Assembly (NCBI GenBank): GCA_964352475.1
Contig: CAYGSL010000020.1
Coordinates: 6,865 to 70,864 of the forward strand
Source: JAUIET01 sp964352475
GTDB taxonomy: Bacteria; Pseudomonadota; Gammaproteobacteria; Pseudomonadales; JAUIET01
Length of the DNA stretch: 64,000 nucleotides
Direction of reading: 5' to 3'
Shown here: piece after piece, positions 17,147-26,494 of the stretch
Position numbering within the stretch: the first letter of the stretch is position 1
Layout of the letters: every line of letters starts with the position of its first letter
Made by a program: the position numbers and the translations under genes
Notes under the pieces: generated by a model
Database searches by the model: none
Told to the model about the DNA's origin: nothing
What the model saw: only the letters and a program-made list of their open reading frames with translations

Positions 17147-18120
17147 TTACTTTGTTCGCAATATTTCTACTGTCGCTTTTGGTGGTATCCGCTGTGGCCA
17201 TTGTGCGTACGGAAAACTTGTTTGTCGCGGTGATGTTAACGTCTATCTTTAGCTTGCTGATGTCGACCAACTTTTTTCTGTTGGACGCGGCAGACGTTGC
17301 TTTAACTGAGGCGGCGGTGGGTGCCGGTATCACTACCGTTATTTTTCTGTCTGCGCTGGCATTGACCACTCAGCGGGAAAAGTCGGTGCAATCTGGTCAA
17401 CGCCTGGCGATGGTGGTTGTGGCTGTGTTGGCCAGCTTGATCATCTACGCAACCTTCGACAAGCCCCGTTTGGGTGATCCGCAAGCGCCTGTGCACCAGC
17501 ACGTGGCACCGTGGTATTTGGAGAACACGCCTGTTTATATGGACTTCCCAAATGTTGTGACGGCCATTCTGAGCAGCTTTCGCGGCTATGACACACTGGG
17601 TGAAGTCTTTGTGGTGTTTGCGGCCTGTATTGGCGTTTTATTCATTCTGGGTGTGAAACCCTCGTCGGGTCGCATGTATGACCCGGGCGCTTCCGGCTTG
17701 CGCCATCATCTTATCCCGCAGGTGGTTGGGCGCTTACTGATTCCCTTTATTGTTCTGTTCGGTCTTTATGTGCAATTTCACGGCGAGTACGGGCCTGGTG
17801 GTGGCTTCCAGGCCGGTGCACTGATTGCCTCCGGCATTATTCTTTATGCCATGCTTGAAGGGGAAGCCGCGGCGTTACGCGCCTTGCCGCAGTCGGTGCT
17901 GATGGGGTTGGTGATCGGTGGCGCCACTTTGTACGGCGCCGTTGGTGTTGTGTGCATGCTGATGGGCGGCAATTTTCTTGAATACTCCGTGCTACTGAGC
18001 AATGCGGTGACCGCACAACAAACAGGCATTATTCTGATTGAGGCCGGCGTGGGAATGTGTGTGTGCGGAGCACTGCTCACCATCTTCCACGCGTTTGCGT
18101 CCAGGCCGGTGAAATTATGA
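17143..18120 (+). CDS. Fused DUF4040 (MrpA C-terminal-like) plus MrpB subunit
   Basis: 325 residues combining parts usually found separately. Residues about 1-85 resemble the DUF4040 segment of MrpA (DAADVALTEAAVGAGITTVIF). Residues about 120-170 carry the extreme MrpA C-terminal motif (VVTAILSSFRGYDTLGE). Residues about 185-325 are MrpB/MnhB (YVQFHGEYGPGGGFQAGAL). In archaeal Mbh complexes these are three proteins (D, E, F). The gene overlaps both neighbours by four bases (ATGA). No NuoL-like half of MrpA is attached here. Confidence 0.9.
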   Translation: MITLFAIFLLSLLVVSAVAIVRTENLFVAVMLTSIFSLLMSTNFFLLDAADVALTEAAVGAGITTVIFLSALALTTQREKSVQSGQRLAMVVVAVLASLIIYATFDKPRLGDPQAPVHQHVAPWYLENTPVYMDFPNVVTAILSSFRGYDTLGEVFVVFAACIGVLFILGVKPSSGRMYDPGASGLRHHLIPQVVGRLLIPFIVLFGLYVQFHGEYGPGGGFQAGALIASGIILYAMLEGEAAALRALPQSVLMGLVIGGATLYGAVGVVCMLMGGNFLEYSVLLSNAVTAQQTGIILIEAGVGMCVCGALLTIFHAFASRPVKL

Positions 18121-18476
18121 GCCCGCTTGAATTGCTTGGTTCTTTTAATTATTGGGTGTTTGCCATTGTTTTGTCGGTGGGTTTATACACGGTGATTGCA
18201 AAGAAAAATCTCGTGAAAAAGCTGATTGGCTTATCGATTTTCCAGTCTGCAGTGTTTCTGATGTACATCACCATGGACAAGGTGGAAGGTGGTACCGCAC
18301 CTATTATTCAAAAAGGCGTGGAAGATCAGATCTATTCAAATCCGCTGCCGCAAGTGTTGATTCTCACCGCGATCGTGGTTGGGGTATCAACGCTTGCGTT
18401 AGGGCTTGCCATCGTTGTCCGAATCTATGAAGAGTACGACACCATAGAAGAAGACGAAATACTAGACGCAGACTGA
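18117..18476 (+). CDS. mrpC: Mrp-type antiporter subunit C (NuoK-like)
   Basis: 119 residues, three membrane helices, with the NuoK/MrpC pattern (KKLIGLSIFQSAVFLMYI and the LPQVLILTAIVVGVSTLALGL region). The acidic tail (EEYDTIEEDEILDAD) is notable. Start chosen at ATGA overlapping the previous stop, giving the usual MrpC length; the longer frame from 18057 would add a non-homologous stretch. Confidence 0.93.
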   Translation: MSPLELLGSFNYWVFAIVLSVGLYTVIAKKNLVKKLIGLSIFQSAVFLMYITMDKVEGGTAPIIQKGVEDQIYSNPLPQVLILTAIVVGVSTLALGLAIVVRIYEEYDTIEEDEILDAD

Positions 18477-18481
18477 CCTCA

Positions 18482-19969
18482 ATGGATTTGACGCCACATT
18501 TACCCGCGCTGCAGGTCATCGTGCCGATGCTCAGCTCGCCACTGATACTGTTGCTGAAACCTCGCGGCTTGGCGTGGGCCGGTGCGTGTATTGTGGCCGT
18601 GTTCAGCTTTGTCATTGCCCTGAACATGGCTGTGGCGGTTGCCGATGGCGGGCAATTCACCTACGAAATGGGTGGCTGGCAAGCACCGTACGGTATTGCT
18701 TTGTCAGTAGACGCATTCAGCGCACTGGTCATACTGATTATCACTGGTGCCGCCGCTATCGCCCTGCTTGCCGCGCGCCCCAGTATTGATCAGCAAATTG
18801 AATTAGAGCGCCAGCCACTGTTTTACGCAGCGTTCTTGCTGGCTTTGGCAGGTTTGGTCGGTATTGCCGTTTCGGCGGACGCGTTCAATATTTTTGTGTT
18901 TATGGAAATATCGTCGTTGGCCAGCTATGTGCTGATTGCCGGTGGCCCAGACCGGCGTGCCTTACCTGCAGTGTTTAAGTACCTGACCATGGGTACGATT
19001 GGTGCCACCTTTTACCTGATTGGCGTTGGCATGGTTTACATGATGACGGGCACGCTCAACCTGGCCGACATGGAAGCACGTATTGGCGACGTAACAGACA
19101 TTAATCCCATACTGGTTGCTGCCGGTTTCATCACCATTGGTTTGGCGCTAAAAGCCGCGGTGTTTCCGTTGCACGTATGGTTGCCGAACGCGTATGCCCA
19201 GGCGCCGCACATAGTGACCGTATTTCTTGCCGCTTGTGCGACTAAGGTCGCGATTTATGTGCTTATTCGCTTCGACTTCTTTGTTTTCCAGGCCAATCTG
19301 GACAAACATGATGTGCAGTTCTCGACCTTTCTGATGCCGCTCGCGCTGTTTGGTATTTTGGTTGCGTCTGCAGTAGCGATGTTTGAGGGCCACATAAAAC
19401 GCCTGTTGGCCATGTCTTCCGTAGCGCAAATTGGCTACATTATATTAGGTGCGAGTTTTGTAACGACGGCGGGGCTGACGGCGTCGTCTGTGCACCTGTT
19501 CAATCATGCTCTGGCAAAAGGCGGTTTGTTCCTGGCCATTGCCGGGCTTGCCTATCACTATCGTGACTTGCGTTTGGATCAACTGGCAGGTGCTGCCAAG
19601 ACCATGCCGTGGACTGCTGCAGCCATTGTTGTGTGCGGTTTGAGTCTGGTGGGCGTGCCGGGTACGGCGGGTTTTATCAGCAAATGGCTGTTAATTGAAG
19701 CGGTCTTCGACAATGGCGGGCATGCCTGGTTACTGGTGGCCATTATCCTTGTCAGTTCTTTAATGGCGCTGGCTTACGTTGGCCGAATCATAGAGACCTT
19801 GTATTTCAAGCCGGCGGTGGTATCCCAGGCGCCAGGCGAGGCGCCATTGCAAATACTGTTGGTGACGGTCTTGCTTGCATTGGCCAATATTGTTTTCGGT
19901 CTGTTTCCATCCTTTCCCTTAGCGCTTGCCGGTCAAGCCGCTGAGCTGCTGTTGAGTCACACCTTGTGA
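18482..19969 (+). CDS. mrpD: Mrp-type antiporter subunit D, first copy (NuoM/N-like)
   Basis: 495 residues, about fourteen helices, proton-translocating subunit related to complex I NuoM/NuoN. The lysine-bearing segments are seen as GLALKAAVFPLHVWLPNAYAQAP and EGHIKRLLAMSSVAQIGYI, and the TM5 glutamate in FVFMEISSLASYV. It overlaps the next subunit by four bases (GTGA). Confidence 0.93.
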   Translation: MDLTPHLPALQVIVPMLSSPLILLLKPRGLAWAGACIVAVFSFVIALNMAVAVADGGQFTYEMGGWQAPYGIALSVDAFSALVILIITGAAAIALLAARPSIDQQIELERQPLFYAAFLLALAGLVGIAVSADAFNIFVFMEISSLASYVLIAGGPDRRALPAVFKYLTMGTIGATFYLIGVGMVYMMTGTLNLADMEARIGDVTDINPILVAAGFITIGLALKAAVFPLHVWLPNAYAQAPHIVTVFLAACATKVAIYVLIRFDFFVFQANLDKHDVQFSTFLMPLALFGILVASAVAMFEGHIKRLLAMSSVAQIGYIILGASFVTTAGLTASSVHLFNHALAKGGLFLAIAGLAYHYRDLRLDQLAGAAKTMPWTAAAIVVCGLSLVGVPGTAGFISKWLLIEAVFDNGGHAWLLVAIILVSSLMALAYVGRIIETLYFKPAVVSQAPGEAPLQILLVTVLLALANIVFGLFPSFPLALAGQAAELLLSHTL

Positions 19970-21432
19970 TTGCCGATAACGCTATTGCACTGGCGCTTTG
20001 CCTGCCACTCATGACAGCGGCAGGAATACAGCTGGCGGGCCGCGTGTCCGACAACCTTCGGGAAGCGGTGACACTGATAGGTGCCTCGTCGCTGGCCTGG
20101 GTGGTCTGGGGCATGCTGCCGGATTTATTCAGTGGTGACCGTCCTCAGTGGACCGCGGTCGAGTTGCTGCCGGGTATTGCTATCGCCTTCGAAGTGGAAC
20201 CTCTGGGCATGTTGTTCGCAGCACTTGCTTCCGGCTTATGGATTATCAATTCGATATACAGCATTGGTTACATGCGCGGGAATAGCGAAAAGAAGCAGAC
20301 CCGTTTTTACACCTGTTTCGCACTGGCGCTGGCAGCAACCATTGGGGTTGCCTTTGCGGGTAATTTATTTACCTTGTTCTTGTTTTACGAAATGCTAACC
20401 CTGTCAACCTTTCCATTGGTGTCGCACAAAGGGGATGCGGCCACTGTGCGTTCTGCTCGTGTGTATCTCGGTATTTTGCTGTGCACGTCGATCGGTTTGC
20501 TGCTGCCTGCCATCATTTGGACCTACCACATTGCCGGTACCGGAGATTTCACCTTAGGCGGCATCCTGGAAGGCAAGATTGAAGGTGCTGATGTAGGTCT
20601 GTTATTAGCGCTGTTTTTATTCGGCGTTGGCAAGGCTGCGGTTATGCCTGTGCATCGCTGGCTTCCGGCGGCTATGGTGGCGCCTACGCCAGTCAGTGCG
20701 TTGCTGCACGCGGTTGCCGTTGTTAAAGCCGGTGTGTTTGCGGTCACTAAAATCATTGTCTATGTGTTTGGCGTAGACTTTCTGTTCGGTTCAGACAGTG
20801 CGGGCTGGCTGGTCTATGTGGCGGCTTTCACCATTATTTCGGCTAGTCTGGTGGCCTTACGCCAGACCAACTTGAAACGTTTACTGGCGTACTCAACCGT
20901 AGCTCAACTGTCGTATGTGGTCATGGCCGCGGCTGTGTTGAAGCCATTGGCAGAGATTGGCGCCGCCATTCACATAGTGGCGCATGCCTTTGGCAAAATC
21001 ACTTTGTTTTTTGCCGCGGGCGCAATCTATACGGCTTCCAAGAAAACCGAGCTTTACCAGCTTCGGGGCATTGGTAGACGAATGCCCTGGACTATGGCCG
21101 CCTTCACTATTGGTGCGCTGAGTATGATTGGCGTGCCACCCACAGGCGGCTTCGTTTCGAAATGGTACATATTAGCCGGCGCGTTTGAAGCCAATAATCT
21201 GTTGGCGATTTTTACGATCATTGCCAGTACGGCACTGAATGCTGCGTATTTCCTGCCGATTATTTTTATGGCCTGGTTGGCCGACGAGCCCAGTGATGCC
21301 AAACACCATGGCGAAGCACCGTTCCTGGTGGTGTTCGCCTTGTGTCTGACAGCGGCACTAACGCTTGGATTTTTCTTCTTCAATGGACCGGTGATTGAGC
21401 TTGAGCAGCAGTTGTTCAAGGAGGCGCTGTAA
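19966..21432 (+). CDS. Mrp-type antiporter subunit D-like, second copy
   Basis: 488 residues, same family as the preceding gene but clearly diverged. Conserved pieces are FLFYEMLTLSTFPLV, GKAAVMPVHRWLPAAMVAPTPVSALLHAVAVVKAG and QTNLKRLLAYSTVAQLSYV. The PTPVSALLHAVAVVKAG segment is closer to NuoL/MrpA-type proteins, so it may supply the channel usually provided by the MrpA N-terminal half. GTG start overlapping the previous stop; its own stop overlaps the next ATG by one base. Confidence 0.9.
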   Translation: MIADNAIALALCLPLMTAAGIQLAGRVSDNLREAVTLIGASSLAWVVWGMLPDLFSGDRPQWTAVELLPGIAIAFEVEPLGMLFAALASGLWIINSIYSIGYMRGNSEKKQTRFYTCFALALAATIGVAFAGNLFTLFLFYEMLTLSTFPLVSHKGDAATVRSARVYLGILLCTSIGLLLPAIIWTYHIAGTGDFTLGGILEGKIEGADVGLLLALFLFGVGKAAVMPVHRWLPAAMVAPTPVSALLHAVAVVKAGVFAVTKIIVYVFGVDFLFGSDSAGWLVYVAAFTIISASLVALRQTNLKRLLAYSTVAQLSYVVMAAAVLKPLAEIGAAIHIVAHAFGKITLFFAAGAIYTASKKTELYQLRGIGRRMPWTMAAFTIGALSMIGVPPTGGFVSKWYILAGAFEANNLLAIFTIIASTALNAAYFLPIIFMAWLADEPSDAKHHGEAPFLVVFALCLTAALTLGFFFFNGPVIELEQQLFKEAL

Positions 21433-21698
21433 TGAAAGAGCAGGATAACAGCCATTGGCTGACTCGACCGGCGAGCATTCGCAAGCTTTGGTGGGGGTTT
21501 TCGATAGTGCTGGCCCTAACAGTGCTGGCGCAGTTGCTGTTCTATGTTAAGGCTTACTTCACGGTTGATGGCTGGTTTGCTTTCGGCGCAGTGTATGGCT
21601 TTGTTAGCTGTTTGTTGATGGTGTTGCTTGCTAAAGGTCTTGGGGTATTTCTAAAACGTCCCAATGACTACTACTCAGAGAGTGACGACGATGCCTGA
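21432..21698 (+). CDS. Small two-helix membrane protein of the Mrp operon
   Basis: 88 residues with two membrane segments (about 24-43 and 50-70), a basic C-terminal loop and an acidic tail (YYSESDDDA). ATG overlaps the previous stop and its end overlaps the next gene, so it is co-translated with two antiporter subunits. I do not recognise the family; it is likely an accessory subunit. Confidence 0.8.
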   Translation: MKEQDNSHWLTRPASIRKLWWGFSIVLALTVLAQLLFYVKAYFTVDGWFAFGAVYGFVSCLLMVLLAKGLGVFLKRPNDYYSESDDDA

Positions 21699-23397
21699 TT
21701 TGATCTCGCCGGCGCTTATCATGGTGGCTGCCGCCTTGGCCATTGGCGTGGCGCGTGGGCATTTACGCACCGCGATCGTGCTATTGGCCCCGCTACTGAC
21801 TCTGTGGGCCGTGTGGCAAGTTCCAGACGGCGTTCAAGACACCGTGCGTTTTCTGTCTTACCAGATCGAACCGGTTGAAGGCAGCCCGCTGCGGCGATTG
21901 TTCGCGACGATCTTCGCACTGATGGCGTTTGTCGGTGGATTGTATGCGTTTCGTGTGGCGAAATGGTTTGAATTGGCAGCAGCCTATTTCTATGCCGCTG
22001 GCGCAATCGGCGTAAGCTTCGCCGGTGACCTTATTTCGCTGTTCGTATACTGGGAGTTGATGGCTTTATTTTCTACCGTTGTGGTGTGGAGCGGTGGAAC
22101 TGCGGCGTCGCGTGCGGCCGGAATACGCTACGCCATTTTGCATTTGCTGGGTGGTGTGGTGCTGAAAGTCGGTATTGAAGGCGTCGTTGTCAGTACAGGC
22201 TCGATTCAAATTACCCCCATGCTCGCTGAAGATTTTAGCAGCTGGATGATACTGTGCGGCATTCTGATCAATGCAGCGGCCCCACCACTGTCGGCCTGGC
22301 TGGCTGATGCGTATCCGGAATCAAGTCCAACCGGTTCGGTATTTCTATCGGCGTTCACAACTAAAACGGCAGTATTGGCCTTGATACTGCTGTTTCCCGG
22401 CGAGAAAGTTTTGATCGGCGTTGGCCTGTTTATGGTGATGTACGGCATTATCTACGCCCTGCTTGAGAACGATATCCGGCGCATTCTGGCCTATTCTGTC
22501 GTTAATCAGGTGGGTTTTATGGTGTGCGCGGTTGGCATAGGTACACAGCTGGCCATAAATGGCGCAGCGGCGCACGCATTTGCTCACATCGTGTATAAGG
22601 CGCTGTTGTTTATGAGCGCAGGTGCCGTGATCTACCGCACAGGAAAGAATCGCTGCACAGAGTTAGGTGGCTTGTTTCGAACCATGCCAATTACCACCAT
22701 CTGCTGCATCATTGGGGCGCTGTCGATTTCCAGCTTTCCGCTGACGTCGGGCTTCACCACTAAAAGTCTGATTTCGCAGGCCGCAGCTAACGACGGACTT
22801 GTGTGGGTCTACATGCTATTAACCGCTGCGTCAGCGGGCGTATTCCTGCACGCTGGCATCAAGTTTCCCTGGTTTGTATTCTTCCAGAAAGATTCCGGTT
22901 TGCGTCCCAAGGAAGCGCCATGGAATATGGTGCTTGCGATGGTTCTTTTCTCAGCGATCTGCCTGCTGCTGGGCATTTATCCTGAATGGTTATACGGTCT
23001 ATTGCCTTACGCCATGGAATACGAAGCCTATACGCCGGGCAAAGTCGTGTTTTACTTGCAGCTGCTGCTGTTCTCCGGGCTCGCATTCTTTTTGCTGTTG
23101 CCATTAATGAAGCGAACCGAAACCATCAGCCTCGATGTGGACTGGTTATGGCGAGTGGGCGGGCCGCGATTGTTCAAGCGCCTGGCCGCTGTGGTCACAC
23201 CGCTTAAAGACTTGGCACTACGCCTGGATTCAACCAGTCGTAACGTGCTGCGCTATTTGACCTCTCATTACCTTGGGCAACCGCAGACGGCGGATAGGGA
23301 AGAGCGAGCTTTATTTGCGCGGTCCTGGCCTATTGGTACTACCGCGCTCTGGATTGCTATTTTGCTGTCCGCGTATGTATTGATTTACTACATCTGA
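21691..23397 (+). CDS. Mrp-type antiporter subunit D-like, third copy
   Basis: 568 residues from the ATG at 21691, which overlaps the previous stop (ATGCCTGA). NuoM/MrpD family with VYWELMALFSTVVVW (TM5 Glu), a helix-7 region lacking the usual Lys (AAPPLSAWLADAYPESSPTGSVFLSA) and LLENDIRRILAYSVVNQVGFM. The C-terminal about 90 residues extend past the core and end in a membrane helix, as in long NuoL-like or MbhH-prime types. Last gene of the operon. Confidence 0.88.
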   Translation: MPDLISPALIMVAAALAIGVARGHLRTAIVLLAPLLTLWAVWQVPDGVQDTVRFLSYQIEPVEGSPLRRLFATIFALMAFVGGLYAFRVAKWFELAAAYFYAAGAIGVSFAGDLISLFVYWELMALFSTVVVWSGGTAASRAAGIRYAILHLLGGVVLKVGIEGVVVSTGSIQITPMLAEDFSSWMILCGILINAAAPPLSAWLADAYPESSPTGSVFLSAFTTKTAVLALILLFPGEKVLIGVGLFMVMYGIIYALLENDIRRILAYSVVNQVGFMVCAVGIGTQLAINGAAAHAFAHIVYKALLFMSAGAVIYRTGKNRCTELGGLFRTMPITTICCIIGALSISSFPLTSGFTTKSLISQAAANDGLVWVYMLLTAASAGVFLHAGIKFPWFVFFQKDSGLRPKEAPWNMVLAMVLFSAICLLLGIYPEWLYGLLPYAMEYEAYTPGKVVFYLQLLLFSGLAFFLLLPLMKRTETISLDVDWLWRVGGPRLFKRLAAVVTPLKDLALRLDSTSRNVLRYLTSHYLGQPQTADREERALFARSWPIGTTALWIAILLSAYVLIYYI

Positions 23398-23530
23398 AAT
23401 CGCATTGCCGACCTTAGCTTTCAGAGTACCGGCAGTGGCCTGGGCGGACTTGCCAGATGCATATTGATGCAGTGAACGATTTGTGTACGCACACGGGTGT
23501 GCCAGAAGGTATCAAATTGAGTGATTATTC

Positions 23531-23782
23531 ATGATTGAGATCATACCACCGGCTTTGCGACTAACGCTTGGCGAGGGGTTGTCGGGCTTGGAACTGCCGA
23601 GACTGCTGGCGTGTGCACCACTACTGGCGTTACAAAAACGCGGGAACGGTGAACCCGTGATGGTGCTGCCAGGATACGGCGCGGGGGATACGTCGACCGT
23701 TTTGCTGCGTTCTTATCTGTCGTGGTTTGGCTATGACGTTCGTGGTTGGGGTATGGGAAGGAATACCGGTGACGTGGCCTAG
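23531..23782 (+). pseudogene. N-terminal fragment of an alpha/beta hydrolase
   Basis: 83 residues: the start of an alpha/beta-hydrolase fold (EPVMVLPGYGAGDTSTVLLRSYLSWFGYDVRGWGMGRN) stopping at TAG before any nucleophile or His. Full relatives are about 270 residues. The 100 bases that follow do not continue the fold in another frame, so it is a truncation, not a simple frameshift. Likely inactive. Confidence 0.7.
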
Positions 23783-23860
23783 CTACTTGGCGAAAAGACG
23801 ATCAGGTGGCAATATAAAGGGCTATTCAAGCGGTCAAACCGGCGAATAACTCGAATAAAA

Positions 23861-24049
23861 ATGGAAACTCAAACAGAGCTGTGGACAATTGTAGGATTGC
23901 TAATCGGAGCTTCCCTTGGTCTGATCATCATACTCTTCAGCATCTCAAGAAACGGCAATTTTCTGAGTGAGCTTGGCGACTGGCACAAACGTCGAGCGAA
24001 AGAGTCTTCTAGTCGTTCGGAAAAAGGTGATTCAACAACGCTCGAATAA
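23861..24049 (+). CDS. Small single-helix membrane protein, hypothetical
   Basis: 62 residues with one membrane helix at about 8-28 (TIVGLLIGASLGLIIILF) and a polar basic/acidic C-terminal half. Composition is protein-like, but there is no clear ribosome site or recognised family. Confidence 0.45.
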   Translation: METQTELWTIVGLLIGASLGLIIILFSISRNGNFLSELGDWHKRRAKESSSRSEKGDSTTLE

Positions 24050-24111
24050 ATCAGATGTGCGCTGCAGCGTGCTCGATTTAACACAAAGTATGCTTATGCT
24101 GCGGCTATACA

Positions 24112-24132
24112 ATGTTCTTGTGCCAAGAACAT
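24112..24132. promoter_or_regulatory. Perfect 9-base inverted repeat before the minor pilin operon
   Basis: ATGTTCTTG-TGC-CAAGAACAT is a perfect dyad with a 3-base centre. It lies about 260 bases before fimT in a 344-base non-coding stretch (24050-24393) that otherwise shows no gene and no sure promoter. A dimeric regulator site is possible; without a T-run it is not a typical terminator. Confidence 0.45.
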
Positions 24133-24393
24133 ACTCTCTGGTCTCCCTTTGAAGCCTGCTGTCGGACGACGTTCATTCTGGCCGTTTCAGACTTTTTTTC
24201 TCGTAAGAAATTGAGTTTTTTGAAAAAACCCCCGTCCTGAGACATCAGCGGCCGAACTGCTGCTAGTCTTAAATTATTATTGGAAATTCAACTGCGTACG
24301 TTGGCACGAATTCTATGCGTCTCAACAGAGTAAGAGCCGGATCCAAGTAAGGCTTTTGGGATAAAGAGTGGTTTGTGCTTTGGGCGGTTTCGT

Positions 24394-24987
24394 GTGAGCA
24401 ATTTGTACACTACTCGATCAGTAAATATTCGGACTGTAGCCGGTTTCACACTGCTGGAATTGGTAGTTGCCATCGCTGTCATCAGTATTCTGGCGTCTGT
24501 GGCTACGCCGTTCTTCCGTCAAATGGTTGCTAACAACGAGTCTCAATCCTTGGCGGAAGAGTTTGTGGCCGCCTTAAATATGGCCAGAGTTGAAGCCGTT
24601 ACCAGAGGTCGACGTGTAACACTCTGCCCGGATGATGGTGCATCCGATTGCGGCACTGATTGGTCACAAGGAACCTTGCTGGTAGTGGATTCTGCAATCA
24701 GTGATGATCAGAACACGGTGTCAATCGCGGACCCGGCGGCTGATATCTTACTTAAGCCGACCAGCATTGTTGATGGCGCTGTAGTCACTGTTAGCGGGGG
24801 TATTTCCACTGACTTCATTCGCTTCAACAGAGAAGGAATGATGGCGCCAGGTGTGACCTCTAGCACGCCGCCAACACCGATGCAGTTTGACGTTAGAGTT
24901 GACGGCTGCACGGGCCGAAATCAGTACGGTATCAATGTGTCGCTTGCAGGCCTGATCAGAACGCAGAGAGCACAATGTCCAAGTTAA
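24394..24987 (+). CDS. fimT: Minor pilin FimT/GspH-type
   Basis: About 197 residues with a type III (prepilin) signal cut at G|FTLLELVVAIAVI and a GspH/FimT C-terminal domain with four Cys. Minor pilins prime type IV pilus assembly from the inner membrane. GTG at 24394 keeps a 17-residue leader; a TTG at 24373 would make it longer, and the true start is uncertain. First gene of a minor-pilin operon. Confidence 0.85.
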   Translation: MSNLYTTRSVNIRTVAGFTLLELVVAIAVISILASVATPFFRQMVANNESQSLAEEFVAALNMARVEAVTRGRRVTLCPDDGASDCGTDWSQGTLLVVDSAISDDQNTVSIADPAADILLKPTSIVDGAVVTVSGGISTDFIRFNREGMMAPGVTSSTPPTPMQFDVRVDGCTGRNQYGINVSLAGLIRTQRAQCPS

Positions 24988-25430
24988 GCAAAATAACGAG
25001 CCGCACGGCTGCTGAGCGTTGTGGTGGTAGTCGATCATGCGTGTCCTCAGTCTCGAGGCCTCAGCAAGGTGCAACCTTAATTGAGGTGCTTGTAACAGCA
25101 CTGGTTATTGGCACCGCGATTCTAGCTGTGATGGGCATGCAAGGCAGTGCGATAAAGTTCAGCTCAAGTGCGTATCTTCGCTCACAGGCGAATACCATCG
25201 CGTATGAACTGATGGACAGAATTCGATTCAGATCGTCCTTTGTTGGAGGCCTCAACCTACCCACTCAGGCTGAAATGGATCTGGAAGCAGCCAATCTTCC
25301 TGGCGGCTCAATAGATCTCGATTGTGCTAATCGAGAGTGTTTGTTAACGGTAAGCTGGCTGGAACCCATGGAGTCTGCTGATCAATTGGGCGAAGGACTT
25401 GCCAGCGTGAGCTACTCGTCAAGACTATGA
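24975..25430 (+). CDS. pilV: Minor pilin PilV
   Basis: 151 residues with a long basic leader and a prepilin motif G|ATLIEVLVTALVIGTAILAVMGMQ, where +1 is Ala instead of Phe. The region after the helix (SSSAYLRSQANTIAYELMDRIR) is typical of PilV. Starts 13 bases before the fimT stop and overlaps pilW by four bases. Confidence 0.88.
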   Translation: MSKLSKITSRTAAERCGGSRSCVSSVSRPQQGATLIEVLVTALVIGTAILAVMGMQGSAIKFSSSAYLRSQANTIAYELMDRIRFRSSFVGGLNLPTQAEMDLEAANLPGGSIDLDCANRECLLTVSWLEPMESADQLGEGLASVSYSSRL

Positions 25431-26467
25431 AACGATACTGCAGAGAAAAGGGTGTGACTCTCGTTGAGCTTATGGTGTCGGTGGCGATCGGCATGTTTTT
25501 AACGGCAGGCATGGTGCAAATTTTCGTATCGTCAAAATCTGTCTTCTACTCGCAGCAAGGTATTTCCAGATTGCAAGAAACTGGACGTCTGGGTATCGAG
25601 CTATTTTCAAAAGATCTTCGTCAAGCGGGTTACTACGGCTGCTTGAGCAGGACCAATCCCAGGATTTTCAATACGCTGAATAACGCCAGCTCTTTCTATA
25701 GTGTGTTTGATGGCGATTCAATTATTAGAGCGTATGACGGCGTACCACCAGGCTCTACGGGCATTGCGCCGGCGGCCGACACGCAAGTATTAGTGATTCG
25801 TGCCGGGGTTGGCAATAGCGTTAGTACTGATCGTAACTCAGACGCCACTCGTGTTTTTGTAACCGATACCAATGAAAGCAGTGGTACTTGTTCAAGCGGT
25901 TTTTGTCCCGACGACATTGTGATGATTTCCGATTGCTCCAAAGCAAGGGTCTTTCAGATTTCAGACCTTTCCAACACTGGCGACGGCGCCATAGCGCTGC
26001 GGCATCTTGGAGGGAGTGGCACGCCGGGAAATTCCATTACAAACTGGGGCGGTAATAGTGGTACGGCGGAAGAATGGTTTCAGCCCGGTGCCGATGTGAT
26101 TGTAGTGCGCACTATCAGTTACTTTGTTGCTGATTTCAATGGAGCACGCGCACTGTACAAACAATTCGATTCCAGAGCGCCGTTTGTTGTTCTTGAAGGC
26201 GTCGAGAATTTTAATCTCACATTTGGTCTGGATACCGATGATGATTCCGTTGTTGATGGTGCGTTTCGAGATTTAGACAACATGAGTGCGGGCGACTGGA
26301 GCGACGTGGCGGCCGTTTCCGTTGAGCTGCTGCTGAGGAGCGCGGGCGTTTCCGGCTCTTTCGAACCTGAGACCTATTCCTTTGGCGGTGAGACATTGTC
26401 AGCAGGTGATCATGCAATCTGGCGCGTTTTCAATACGTCCGTTGGCATACGCAACCGCCTGTTATAA
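25427..26467 (+). CDS. pilW: Minor pilin/assembly protein PilW
   Basis: 346 residues; prepilin motif G|VTLVELMVSVAIGMFLTAG and the PilW sequence signature SRLQETGRLGIELFSKDLRQAGYYGC. It forms the tip minor-pilin complex with PilV, PilX and PilY1. ATGA overlap with pilV. Confidence 0.92.
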   Translation: MKRYCREKGVTLVELMVSVAIGMFLTAGMVQIFVSSKSVFYSQQGISRLQETGRLGIELFSKDLRQAGYYGCLSRTNPRIFNTLNNASSFYSVFDGDSIIRAYDGVPPGSTGIAPAADTQVLVIRAGVGNSVSTDRNSDATRVFVTDTNESSGTCSSGFCPDDIVMISDCSKARVFQISDLSNTGDGAIALRHLGGSGTPGNSITNWGGNSGTAEEWFQPGADVIVVRTISYFVADFNGARALYKQFDSRAPFVVLEGVENFNLTFGLDTDDDSVVDGAFRDLDNMSAGDWSDVAAVSVELLLRSAGVSGSFEPETYSFGGETLSAGDHAIWRVFNTSVGIRNRLL

Positions 26468-26494
26468 ACGAATCAGCGATATAAGACTTTCTAA

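Noticed and set aside
24209..24226. GTTTTTT-G-AAAAAAC palindrome as terminator
   Set aside because: One-base loop and A/T-only stem cannot form a useful hairpin.
24300..24320. Possible sigma-54 promoter (TTGGCACG...TATGC) before fimT
   Set aside because: GG and GC elements are 12 bases apart instead of the required 10.
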